Shown piece by piece: positions 1-11,101 of a DNA stretch of 64,000 nt. A program made the position numbers and the translations under genes. The stretch is from contig JAHDVF020001336.1 in the NCBI GenBank assembly GCA_022606425.2, positions 1,860,001-1,924,000 on the forward strand, written 5' to 3'. Position 1 is the first letter of the stretch, and every line of letters starts with the position of its first letter. A model generated the notes under the pieces. It did no database searches. It saw only the letters and a list, made by a program, of their open reading frames with translations, and was not told where the DNA came from. Source of the DNA: Lepidostoma basale. Taxonomy: Eukaryota; Arthropoda; Insecta; Trichoptera; Lepidostomatidae.

Positions 1-334
1 AAATATTATACAAGTAATTAAAACAATGCACCTCACTAACATTATTGTGATTTTATCGAAAGCAAAAAGCGATTTGTATTAAAAACAAAATATGATGCTC
101 TTGTTTACATCTACTAAAACGTAAATAACACGGGGAATGGTTAGTGGATTTATAAAAATGTCTCTTTTATACAAATATTTGTTTAAAAATCAGGGTTGTA
201 GCCATAATACTACATAGCATCACATTTTATAATTGATAAGAGATACCATGTCAATCCAAGCAAAGAATAGTGTTTTATCCGCTTCATTTGTTAAATATTT
301 TTATTTTTAAAATATAATAAAGACAGAGAAAGTA

Positions 335-605
335 GAGAAGAAAGAAAAAGAAATTGTCTAGACCATAAAGTGCAGGAAACTGAAATACTTCAGGCACATT
401 ATGTGAAATGATAAATACAAAGTGCTGCAATTGTACAAGGAAGAAATCAGAAAGTGTCAGGAGAAGAATAAAATCCTGGCTTGAAACCTTGGAGAATGGT
501 TAAGTTGCAGCACAACATCTCTATTTAAAGCCACTGTACAAGGGTAGAAATAGTCATGATGCTGCCTAACTTCCGATAACAGAAGAACAAGAAATAGAAG
601 AAGAA
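335..605 (+). mobile_element. LINE-B fragment (RT C-terminus, GAAGAAG-type tail)
   Basis: A decayed reading on the plus strand gives RKLKYFRHIM, then NLGEWLSCSTTSLFKATV, matching the last part of many insect LINE reverse transcriptases. It ends in an AG/AAGAAG-rich tail. Several stops are present. Confidence 0.6.
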
Positions 606-716
606 AAATATTGTATACAAGTATATTAAGAGGGTAAAACAGTATCAAATTAACTATGTAATTCCACAACTCTTTAAACTTCAATAAAGTAACAAATGAC
701 AATAATATTAAACAGT

Positions 717-1128
717 TTTAACTAACTAACTAACCATCACGCCGTCTCACTGAAGGCGTAGGCAGAAAGAATGGACTGCCATACTTTTCTTTCCCGATAT
801 ATTTCGTTGATTTCTCTGACTTCTCACGTGGGTGACATTCAATATTTGATTTATTTGATCATGCTACGTTTTCTTCGGTCTTCCTCTATTACTAGTTCCA
901 TTTACATCTTTAACATATACTTTTTTTACCATTCTTTCTACATTCATTCTTTCCATATGTCCAAACCATCTTAATGATCCTTTCATTATTTTGTTCATGA
1001 CACCATCATTCGCACCGCATTTACTTCTTATATTTTCATTCGACACTCTATCATACACAGAGTATCTATACAGCTGTCTTCTACTAGCTCCCCGACGTCC
1101 CTCCACTTTACCCATTAATATCCACACT
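717..1128 (-). mobile_element. LINE-A 3' end, (GTTA)n tail
   Basis: Minus-strand reading contains the LINE-A C-terminal block ([44 protein letters not shown]) with frame breaks. The plus strand begins with the tail complement AACTAACTAACTAACCATCACGCC. 5'-truncated. Confidence 0.8.
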
Positions 1129-1879
1129 TTTTTTTTATGTATACAACAGGTCGTTTGAACCCTATTACTGTATACAATTTATTTTTAATACAATGTTGTA
1201 TACAAAACTTATTATGTTGTATACAAAAAAACTCAATATCTAAAATAAAATATTGTAGAATTTATTTTACGGTAGAAAATACTTAGATGACATATCCCTG
1301 TATCCGAATGCATGCATGCCATTGGATATAAAAATTTCGTGTTCCAGTTAAGACCAATCAAATTATTATGTCAAATAAAATACTCAACTTTGAGTAATAG
1401 CCTTCTGGTTGACTCCTTTACTAGATTTCTCAAATTAATTTGTCAATATCTTGTCAACTGAGAAACATCAAATCTTTTTTATTGGCTTTAAGTGCAATTT
1501 AGATGCATATTGATTATATTCAGTCAGGCACTTATCTGTATATACAATGCACTGGTTTATTCGTAAAATATTATTGCAAAATGATAAGCTACTGGGAAAG
1601 TACAATGATTACGAAAATACAGTTTATGTAATGTACAAGTCATACTATGATATTTTATAAAGACATTTTTAAAGAATATATAATTAAACCCTTTATTTAC
1701 TAGAATGTTTTTCAAGTCTAGCAAAAAATGCCATCATTCATTGTTAGTTGTAATAAATTACGCACACTAAACTCTTTTTTACTCGATAGATTTGTTTTGC
1801 AAAATATTATTTTTTAAAAGTGTTAAAAAACAAATGCATAGTCTTTTCTTTTAATTCGAGAACTCGGCCGTGCTGAAGA

Positions 1880-2215
1880 ATGTTGGTATTTTTGTCCCTG
1901 ATAGATATTTCTGACAACGACAGCATAGATTGTTTCACCTACTGGTGACATCGGTGGGAACAGCAATTAATCTGGTGAATGCGGTCTCCTCGGAGATCGA
2001 CGTCTTTCATATTAGTGAGAGTAGTGAACCACTTAATAGTACCTATTTGTCTTCTGAAGAAGACAAATACTCTTGACTTTAGAAAGTATCTTATCTTCCT
2101 AATGTCAAACCATCTCTCATGTGTTCCTGGTATTATATTACCTGTACTCAATAGATGCCTTAAACATTTTTTTTTTGTAATGTTTCATCGATGTTTCCAA
2201 AACTCCCTTAGCTTC
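1880..2215 (+). mobile_element. LINE-C (Jockey-like) 3' end
   Basis: Shares with the copies at 23630, 45010 and 50405 the stretch from TTTGTCCCTGATAGATAT through CCATCTCTCATG and TTCCTGGTATTAT to TTTGTAATGT. Short ORFs here are shadows of this repeat. Confidence 0.7.
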
Positions 2216-2256
2216 TAGTAATTTTGTTGTACAATCAATGAGCTTTAATTACTTAA

Positions 2257-2486
2257 CCGTTTGAATACGTATCGTCGATATTTCGACGAACGAACATCTA
2301 TCATAAATTGCGTGTCGTTGATATATCGACGATATGACGCGCAGTATATCTCTGGTATTCGGATGGTGCGCTGCGTCCGCTAGTTATGATTTTTTATTTA
2401 GCATCCCAATTTTAATTTTTTTTTCCCTGTTTATTTAACAAGCAATTTTAGTACATATTATGAAAAAAGGCCCAGCACGCAAACGG
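2257..2486. mobile_element. MITE flanked by TTAA (piggyBac-type), 230 bp
   Basis: TTAA at 2253-2256 and 2487-2490 flanks ends CCGTTTGAATAC and (reverse complement) CCGTTTGCGTGC. Short terminal inverted repeat plus TTAA target fits a piggyBac-like MITE. It also contains short internal palindromes (TCGATATTTCGACGA). Confidence 0.55.
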
Positions 2487-2509
2487 TTAAACAACCGATT
2501 TTTTCCACT

Positions 2510-2810
2510 ACTGGCCTCCCTCATACTCCACACGCTCCAATCTTGCGCCTTCTGCATCCAGTCACTAACAATTCTCCTTATATCATCAGACCATCAAGTG
2601 GGTGGTATCCGTCTGCTTCTTCTATCTTCACAAGGTCTCCATTCTACTACCTTTCTAGTCCATCTCTGGTCTCCCAGTCTGACAACATGTCCCGCAAATG
2701 ACCATTTGAGCTTTGCCACTCTTTCGACGACATCCATTACTCCGGATCTTTTACGTATCTCAGTGTTTCTTATACGATCTGAGAGTTTTATATGTATTAT
2801 CACTGGGCTT
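2510..2810 (-). mobile_element. LINE-B fragment
   Basis: Minus-strand reading DVVERVAKLKWSFAGHVVRL is the RT C-terminal block of LINE-B; the plus strand has TTGCGCCTTCTGCATCCAGTC as in the copy at 46.8 kb. Confidence 0.65.
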
Positions 2811-3161
2811 TAAAAATCTGTAAATACTTTATTGTTAGGTGTTTATTCACTACAAACAATCAGTGTTTTATCACCAAAATTACAAAATAAAACATATTTG
2901 ATGGTGTTATCACAGCAGTTTTATTGAAATTCACCCATAGTTTATCTGCCTTATTATCAATAATAATATGATGTAGATAAAGCAATCTAATTAGATGATT
3001 CTATTAAAGATAGTGTACTTTATACATGTTTTATTTTACTAATGATGTAAGTACATAGAGAGTGCTTAAATATATTTGAGTGTGTTCATAATAATATTTT
3101 ACATAAGTCTACAATTTTCAACATTCATGAAATTATACATATTTTATTTTAAAAATAACCA

Positions 3162-4483
3162 TTAAATGTTCGTAACAGATTGCTGTTTAGTTTCATTAAC
3201 AGGCTTTGGTGGAGGAATTTCAATAACGTCTTCTTCCGCACTTCTCCAAGAAATAAATATCATGGCTGAAGTAATTATTAAAAGGACAGATCCAGCGATT
3301 CCTAAAGCCTGAAAATTGTGGCATGGATATTGAATAAATTTTATATTTTAATATTATATATATTTATATTTGAAAATATTTGCAATGAAACTACTTACAC
3401 CGGGTATTGTTGATAAACTGTCATCTCCCGAACAATTTGCCAGAAGAAGAATCGATATTATTATCGTAAGTATAGATATAAACATAGACCAGAAAATATC
3501 CTGAAAAAATCAATTGTTTCATATGTTTTATCATGATTGATTTGAGTATATTTCAAATTAAGCAAACTAGTCATCTAATCACAAGATTCCGACAAGGTGT
3601 GATTATCTACATTAATCATCAGTGTATGTCATCTTACCACATTAACCCAAATTTTTGGAATTCTTTTTGCCAATCCAAGAACCGAAGAGGCATAGAGAAT
3701 GGCAATTATGACACCACTCGCAGCCGTCACAGTCGGAAATACAATTTTCAACCAAGAATTTGTTTTTGAGCATTCATCCAATGTCATGGATATGATTGAT
3801 CCAACCAAAAGCAAAATCTGGAAAATATAATACGTATTTATTTCGATTTAATTAATATTAAAGAAATGCAAATACACTTTGGAAAACAATTTTATCATTC
3901 TGCCACTAAATTTGATATATCGATGACTTAAAGACTAAAATTGTCAACCCTGTATTTGGACAACTTTACAGAAAAGGGGAAAAAAACTCAGTATATTTAA
4001 AAAAAATAATGAATATTCATATATGTATATGGCAAGGAAGATGCCCTCTATGTGTGGTATTATTATAAAACCAGGCGCCCCTGAAAATGACACAAAGTTG
4101 GCCAAACGTTCCACTACAATATATAGGCCCTTTTTAGCACCATTTTCGTTGATAAGAAAAACAAGAAGATAAATGTACAATATATACGTTCAAAGCGAGG
4201 ACTTGATTTGGAGATGCAATTTTTATTATTGATATGTATTTGAATGTATGGAACAATACGGCACCAATATGTAACAAAATGTCATTTTCAACCAAAATTA
4301 GAGATGATAAATTTACTATTTAAGCCACCGAATATGTACTCTAAATATGTAATGATTAATAGAATTATTTGTACTTACAATGGCAACAAGTTTGAATATA
4401 CCAACTGGTGATATAACAAACTGATGTCCAGAGAATCTCTTCCTCAATGCCTCATCAGGACTCACCGAGAATTGTCGGTCCAT
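3162..4483 (-). CDS. Four-helix membrane protein, MARVEL/CMTM-like (4 exons, 177 aa)
   Basis: Exons read on the minus strand are 4379-4483, 3638-3817, 3399-3500 and 3162-3308. All introns are GT-AG, all junctions are phase 0, and the total is 177 codons plus TAA. The start MDRQFSVSPDEALRKRF is hydrophilic and precedes four hydrophobic segments: VGIFKLVAIILLLVGSIIS across the exon 1-2 junction, the FPTVTAASGVIIAILYASSV helix in exon 2, FWSMFISILTIIISILLLA in exon 3, and GIAGSVLLIITSAMIFISW in exon 4. The tail is charged and proline-rich (EEDVIEIPPPKP). A short four-helix protein with both ends cytosolic fits the MARVEL/CKLF-like group, which acts in membrane trafficking and junctions. That assignment is inferred from topology, not from a signature motif. 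An AATAAA lies just past the stop on the minus strand (about 3143-3148). Existence as a gene is well supported; the family is less sure. Confidence 0.8.
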
Positions 4484-4861
4484 TATCCCACTTCTCGCAT
4501 ATTCGATTACAAGCTACCTCACTAATTAGAGAGTACTCCACTTTCAACACGGACGTGCTCACTGGTGAACTCTAATTTTATTGTGAAATGTGCTGCTTTT
4601 TTATCTTATCGCATGTGATAACAAAAAAAACATAATAAAAAAGGGTATATAAAAATAAATCAAATGGAATACTTATTTTTGTGTATCTAAAGATAATGAT
4701 GTAGTAGATTTATCTGTTATAAATTAATTTCTGTATGAGCCAAGATACTCGATAATTGCCATAATCAATCAAAAGCTCCCCAAATAAAAAGTGGGTGAAT
4801 AATTGTTGAATTATTTTATACCATCTTACCAATTGGCTCCCACATTTAACAAACAAACCAT

Positions 4862-5750
4862 CAGGCCGTTTCTCTGCAGAGGTAGGCAGAGAGAATGGAC
4901 CGCCACACTACTCTATCCTGGCACACCTCTCTAGGTTCCTCCACATTCATACAGCGAGTCATACACGCACGTCGATTCTATCGACTTCTAACATGACCAA
5001 CCTTTTAAAATTTGATTAATTTGATCATACCATGTTTTCCTCGGTCTGCCTCGACTCCATACTCAATTTAAATCATTAACGTATACTTTCTCCATCCATG
5101 CGCTCCATATGTCCAAACCAACGCAGCGATCCTATCATAATTTTGTTCATAATCCGCTCTACACTCCTTTCTTATATCAACATTTGAGACTCTTTCGTAA
5201 ATCGTTCGGTCAAACATACGTCTTAGGGACCTCATATCAAACGCATTTATTCTGCTCTCATCCTTCTTCTGCCAGTTCCATGCTTCGCTTCCATACATTA
5301 GGGTTGGGACCAGAACTCCATTGTGAATGGCCGTTTTCGCATTCATTGATAAATTCTTGTTTCTAGTAACTATTTTTAAAGTTCCATTCACTTTCGCACC
5401 AACCCTTCATTCGACGTCACTATCCGTTCGGCCATCCACTGTGAACATTCTACCTAAATACACAAATTCACTTACCTGCTCCATGTTCTCTTCATTCACT
5501 TATTCCCTTTCAAAAACCATCACCTTTGACTTTCCGACATTCATCATTAAATCATTTGACTTGCTTACCTCATATATTCCTGACACCGAGACTTGTAATT
5601 CGTCCGCACTATCCGCAACGAGAACGGCACGTTCTGCGTAAAGCAGACAATTTACAGACAAATCACTCATCTTACCACCAGCATTTATTCCTTTCAGTTC
5701 TTTCATACACTTGTCCATATACAGATTGAACAACCACGGAGACATCACAT
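4862..5750 (-). mobile_element. LINE-A, longest left-hand copy with part of the RT domain
   Basis: Minus-strand frames give MSPWLFNLYMD, then the catalytic box region as LLYAERAVLVADSADELQ (expected YADD, mutated here to YAER), GKSKVMVFERE, then the thumb/C-terminal part [20 protein letters not shown]. Frames are broken and the active site lost, so it is dead. 5'-truncated at about 5750; plus strand starts AAACCATCAGGCCGTTTCTC. Confidence 0.8.
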
Positions 5751-6857
5751 ATGTATATTATATTTATATTTTGTTTAAAAATAAATAAAAACACGAGTCA
5801 TGTTTAAAAAAAATCTTTATTTGTTTTCAATATCAAATTGGATCTTCGTATGAAATTAAGGTTTTAATAAAATAAGCATAAACCATACATTAAATCTCCT
5901 ATAAAATATTCATTAAGATGATATGGAAAAAATGCTAGAAAATGTATCAATAAATATTTAAAAGCTAATCCAAATAAGTTCTCACTTAAACATAGAAATA
6001 ATAATTCTATTTACATCAATATAAAACTCTATTCATAAATGGATACACTTAGTCAAGGGAACTTATATAACCATAGACAAGACTAGGACAGAAAAATATT
6101 ATACAATGGCTGGTCAGGAGTAGGAATATCCAATACGTATTATAAACCAATTATTATTGAACACTGAGACATCATTATACCACAATTAATATACGCCTGC
6201 TCATCAGACCAATAAAGGAATGGAGTAACTCTACAGGAATCATATTTGGTTAATCAACTTTGGCCATTGGAAAGAATTTGTGTTGGCTGTGATTTCTTTA
6301 GGTTGAACCAAATAATCTTAAAATGTAGACATTTGTATTGTTTTTGATAATAACTATTTATTTGACACCTTCGCAGACACAGATCATTAAGAATAGCGAG
6401 TAATCTAACATATGAGTATTACCAAAACCAGTCTTTATAGAGGCATGTGCTTGGATATCACTGCCAACTAAGAGAATTTTTTTTAGGTTAGGTCAAATCA
6501 AATAACTGTCGAATTTTATTTTACTTCTATCGGTGGGCACTTTGTTTCTATTATGCAGACCGGTGATTATAATACAAACATGACATTGGAGAAAACATGA
6601 TAGGATAACAGCTAAATATAATATTGTAAGAAAGTCGTAGAAAATACTAACTCTTAGAATACAAAACTAGAAATCCATGAATAAGACATTTAAGATGTAT
6701 TAAAAATCTCCATAAAATTTCACGAGTTGTGAATATACCAAAAGTGAATAATATAAATATACATGTATGCAAAAGTTAGAGATTCTTCATTCTAAAACGA
6801 TTTAACATCCTCAAAATTGGTATGATACACCTACATTTGTTTTTGTGAATCCTCTAT
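5751..6857. other. AT-rich intergenic stretch, nothing recognised
   Basis: No frame longer than about 60 codons, no repeat shared with other parts of the window and no RNA gene recognised. Confidence 0.5.
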
Positions 6858-7200
6858 ACAGGTAGTCGTCGACTAACGATCACAATCGGTTCCGATAAAC
6901 AGGTAGTCATTGTATTACGACCACAATCGATTCCGATAAACAGGTAATCGTCGACTTACGACCACAATCGATTCTGATAAACAGGTATTCTTCGACTTAT
7001 GACCACAATCGGTTCCGATAAACAGGTATTCTTCGACTTATGACCACAATCGGTTCCGATAAACAGGTAGTCATTGTATTACAACCACAATCGATTCCGA
7101 TAAACAGGTAATCGTCGACTTACGACTACAATCGGTTTCGATAAACAGGTAGTCATTGTATTACGACCACAATCAGTTCCGACTAACAGGTCGTAAGACG
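6858..7200. repeat. 41-bp tandem repeat, eight units
   Basis: Units start with ACAGG at 6858, 6899, 6940, 6981, 7022, 7063, 7104 and 7145, each exactly 41 bp, and a partial unit starts at 7186. Each unit keeps a variant of the element terminus followed by CACAATCG. Units 2-3 and 6-7 pair as a higher-order copy. Confidence 0.92.
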
Positions 7201-7552
7201 GTTTATGCAATTATATCCCAATATAGTAAATTATAGAGCGTAATATTTTAAGATTTTTCTGTTCTTTTTATGATCAGTGTATTACTGATTTAGTTTTTAG
7301 CTGTCTTTATAATTAGCATTCCTAACTTAATGCTTGCTTTATTTTTTTTTAATTTTACATTTGTGTAGTTAAATAAAAAATAATGATTGATATTGGTAAT
7401 ATTGATAATTGGTAAAATATAATAATATTAAAACATTTGAAAATACAAAATATGAATTCATAGACTGCACGGGCCACATTTAGCGGAGATGGACAACCAA
7501 TTTCACAGATTGTGATTGTAAAGTCAAACAGTCGTAAGTCGACGACTACCTG
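6859..7552. mobile_element. DNA transposon with inverted ends and amplified terminus
   Basis: Left end CAGGTAGTCGTCGACTAACG and right end, read in reverse complement, CAGGTAGTCGTCGACTTACG form a terminal inverted repeat of about 25 bp. TA precedes the left end; the right flank reads TT. No transposase frame is present. The left third is a 41-bp tandem array made of copies of the terminus. The superfamily is unclear; a TA target would fit pogo/Tc1-like elements. Confidence 0.7.
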
Positions 7553-8362
7553 TTGTTGAAAATAGAGAATTCAACTTTTGGATCTAAATTTCACATATTC
7601 TATCTTCATCATACAAGATGCAAGAGCCTCCATAACATTCTGTATCTGCGAAGTGTACCCAATTACCCAAAAAATTACCATAAGATGGAATGTTTATTTC
7701 TTATAGAAGTAATTATTATTCAAATAATACACTTCCCTAGCAACTATTAAAAAAATCTACAGAATTTTTCGTGCCGATTAATTGGATGAACTTAAATAGT
7801 TTTCGTATGCACTCGTTAGATTAAAATTTCAAAAACTATTTTAAATTATTGTGAATAGATATGTAAAATGCTATCTTTTTTCATATACAATCTCAACAAT
7901 TATAGTCCGCACAGTATCTACACACGTATTGTCATCGGACCGTTTGCTCGACGCGGGCTCGCCCCGGTTCGGGGGAAAATAACCATTTCATTTGACGAAT
8001 TAGAACACTCGGCCATGTATAACAGCCGTGAAATCAGAAAGGGGAATGATCGTAGCATAACTAATACAATTTAATCTTAAAATATTGAGCAAGAAATGGC
8101 AGGATAAACTGTTAAACTGAAGGAAATTAATACAGCTCTCTGCTAATGGCTTTGTTGGCTACGAAATAATATATAGATTGGTCAAAGATACAGTTTTCCT
8201 AAGCAAAAGTCTTCTAGTATGATTATCCAATAAGATTATACAACTAGAGAATATCAGATAGTGATTGTATGGAACTTTGTCAGGTTCAGATATTATCAAG
8301 TCACGTGATAGTTTACATTGGCAACGCTACAGTCATATAAACCAGGGAACTGATTGCATTGC
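7553..8362. other. Intergenic, with a short GC-richer island
   Basis: Mostly AT-rich. At about 7915-8060 there is a GC-richer patch (GACGCGGGCTCGCCCCGGTT) unlike its surroundings; I do not recognise it as coding or RNA. Confidence 0.35.
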
Positions 8363-8363
8363 A

Positions 8364-9236
8364 AACCCTTCATTGCATGATTTTTTTTTTTAACCAAAAT
8401 TATATTTTTTGTTTTCTATTACAAAATAGAAAATGCGGGTAAAAAATTTAATAGATTTTATTTATTTATTTACTTATCTGTAAAATGTGTTTGTAAAAAA
8501 ATTATTAGAAATCAAAATTTGATAATATTTCATAACATATTTTATTATTACACACAATAAATGATTCTTGTACCGACCCTTATGTATGGAAGCAAAACAT
8601 GGAACTGGCAAAGAAGGATGAAAGCAGAATAATTGCAGTAGAAATGAAATCTCTTAGACGAATATGTGAATACTCTGTGTATTATGATAAGAGTGTCGAA
8701 TGAAAATATAATAAATGAATGCGGTGTGAATGTGTGTTATGAACAAAATAATGAAAAGATCATTAAGATGGTTTGGTCACATGGAAAGAATGAATGGAGA
8801 AAGAACGGTAAAAAAAAAATGATGTAAATGGAATTAGAAATAGAGGAAGACCGAGGAAAACGTGGCACAATCGAATATTGAATGTCGGCCAAGTGAGCAG
8901 TCAGAGAAATCAACAAGTGTGCATGACAAGATGTATGAATGTTGAGAAAGCGAGAGAAATTTGTCAAGAATAAAAGTGTGCAGTCTATTTTTTCTGCCTA
9001 CCCCTTCGGAGAGACGGTGTGATGGTTAGTTAGTTAGTTTTTATAAATGATTGAACGTGATATAAATATTTACCTGGCAATGTAGTTTTTATTTATTAAT
9101 TTAATTTTTTTTTTAACTCAAAATATGTCTAATAAACTGGCACTAATTGAAATAGGTCAACCATCGAAGAAATACAAATATTAGTTGATTTTTCGGTTTG
9201 TAGCAAATTTGTATTAAATTTCACGCAATGAAGGTT
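8364..9236. mobile_element. Possible inverted-repeat element carrying a LINE-A insertion
   Basis: CCCTTCATTGCATGA at about 8367 is matched by TCACGCAATGAAGG near 9223 in reverse orientation, about 14 bp with one or two mismatches. A LINE-A copy lies inside. No target duplication was confirmed. Confidence 0.35.
8565..9042 (+). mobile_element. LINE-A 3' end
   Basis: Plus strand carries the LINE-A C-terminal block from CCGACCCTTATGTATGGAAG to ACGGTGTGATGGTTAGTTAG, with frame breaks. Confidence 0.8.
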
Positions 9237-9645
9237 AAAAGAAAAACTTCGATACAAATGAATTTTTATATATTCAATTGTTTGATACTGGTAATTCCTG
9301 AAAATTAAAAAAATTCAGACAGATACAAATCATATTTATCATTTAATACTTTTTTTTTAATTAAAGGTATTATAAATCTAAAACTTCTTCCCGTTTGAGT
9401 TACATGCAAAGTGACAAACAGTAATTATTATTGTTTTGTACAAGAATAGTGTGCATTTTATATTATAAAACTGCTTACAGATAATCTAAAAATACTTAGC
9501 AATTATTTACTAACAAATATGGAAGAAAGGGAACGTGACTTGATATTACCCGACCTCCAGACACGTGGATAGAATACAGAGTACATTACGAGAGGGGGCT
9601 AACATTACAAACTATTACCCTTGGTTCAGGATTACTTTATACATT

Positions 9646-9670
9646 GTAGGTTAGGTTAGGTTAGGTTATA
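9646..9670 (+). repeat. Interstitial telomere-type repeat (TTAGG)n
   Basis: About four copies of TTAGG, the common insect telomere unit, in AT-rich intergenic DNA with no LINE-A sequence directly before it. Confidence 0.7.
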
Positions 9671-10204
9671 CGGTCAGAGGTACAATTATTTAGGTGCGCA
9701 CACATATCTGGGTTGTATGATCTTACCTAAACTGTACATTACAACACAATATCTAATTTAGCTCATTGTTTTTATGGGAAATAATGTTTTAAATTTCAAA
9801 AATATACATTAGATAAACAAAAACATTACATTTAAATACCGGGATGACTCTGAGAGCACAAAATATACTTCATTTTAATGGCTTTACATCAAATAAAGAA
9901 TATATTTTCTAAATTAAATAAGTACCAATATACACAAAAGTAGGAAATATAAAGTATTGAATACATTAATACCCCAAGTTACAAATAAAATTATCTTTGC
10001 ATTTACTTTACAATTGGATGGTTACAGTAAATGATATTAAAAACAATGGAAAGTCAATTTCTATTTAAAGTGTGAGCCATTACAATCATGTTTCAAAGCC
10101 TTCCAAAGAAAGACCACGGACAGTGTTCCATTGAGAATACGTTAGATGGCAAAATGTGGCATGACAAAATCCAATGATTTATATTATCATTCATAACCTT
10201 TAAG

Positions 10205-11093
10205 CAGTGGCGGTACTTCCAAACAAGCCGAAAAGTCGGGCTTGCCTTAAAAAATCTATAATAAAACGATGTTTTTTTGCACGTTTAAGCCGTCTACGAA
10301 TAAAATAATATTTTTTATTTTCGCGCGAGTTAAAACTATTTAATTCATTGCGTTGCAAATGACTCCGCTGTCATGTGCAGAAATGACCTAGGTGTATGTT
10401 TTGTTCCACTCATACGCGCCGTATTTTATTTCACTCATACGTAGCGTAGGTGAGATGCCCGCGAAGTCGCCTACGTCCACATGTTTTGTTTCATGTTTTC
10501 GATGGGCTTCATATTGGGCTTGCAAAATGAAAAGGGTCTTTGTCGCACTTATGTATGTTTGGCTTGTAATCGTATAGCTAGGTGCATATATACCAGAAGA
10601 TATCTACAATTTTTGTATGGATTTGAAGCCGGGCTTTATCACTCTGAAGTATGTTACAATTCGAAGTGTCAGGAACTTCATTTCTATTGTCAGAATGTTA
10701 TCTGTCATTTATGTTATGTGCAGAAATGTTATGAAAAGAAAGATTATGTTAATTTCTTAACGAACATTTATTTATAATTCGTGTTTCGGTGTTAACAAAT
10801 ATATTATTATTGTCAATAGACAAATGTAAATATACAGCTTATTTCTTCTTGTATTTGAAAATACATTCTTATATTATACAAGAACATGAGTTTAATGACT
10901 CAGAAAATTATTTTTTGTATAGATTTAAAATGCGGCTAAAATGGGATTTAAAATCAATTAATTCACATAATTATTTTAGAAAGATAAAACTCTTTTAATC
11001 CGGAAAAATACATGATCGTGACCCTCTACTAATATTGTAACACAAAACAGTCGAACGGGCTTGCCTTACTGGTTGACCCTAGGCACGCCACCG
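10205..11093. mobile_element. hAT-like non-autonomous element, 8-bp target duplication
   Basis: Flanked by CCTTTAAG at 10197-10204 and 11094-11101. Left end CAGTGGCGGTACTTCC is a typical hAT start; the right end reads CGGTGGCGTGCC in reverse complement. Both ends have the internal GGGCTTGCCTTA. Three unrecognised short ORFs lie inside (10392-10998) and show no hAT transposase motif. Confidence 0.8.
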
Positions 11094-11101
11094 CCTTTAA
11101 G

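Noticed and set aside
6858..7200. Looks superficially like a CRISPR array (regular 41-bp period)
   Set aside because: There are no unique spacers between conserved repeats; whole units are similar and derive from a transposon terminus in a eukaryotic genome.
10392..10998. Three consecutive ORFs as a transposase in the hAT element
   Set aside because: No hAT dimerisation domain, zinc finger or catalytic pattern seen; the element is under 900 bp.
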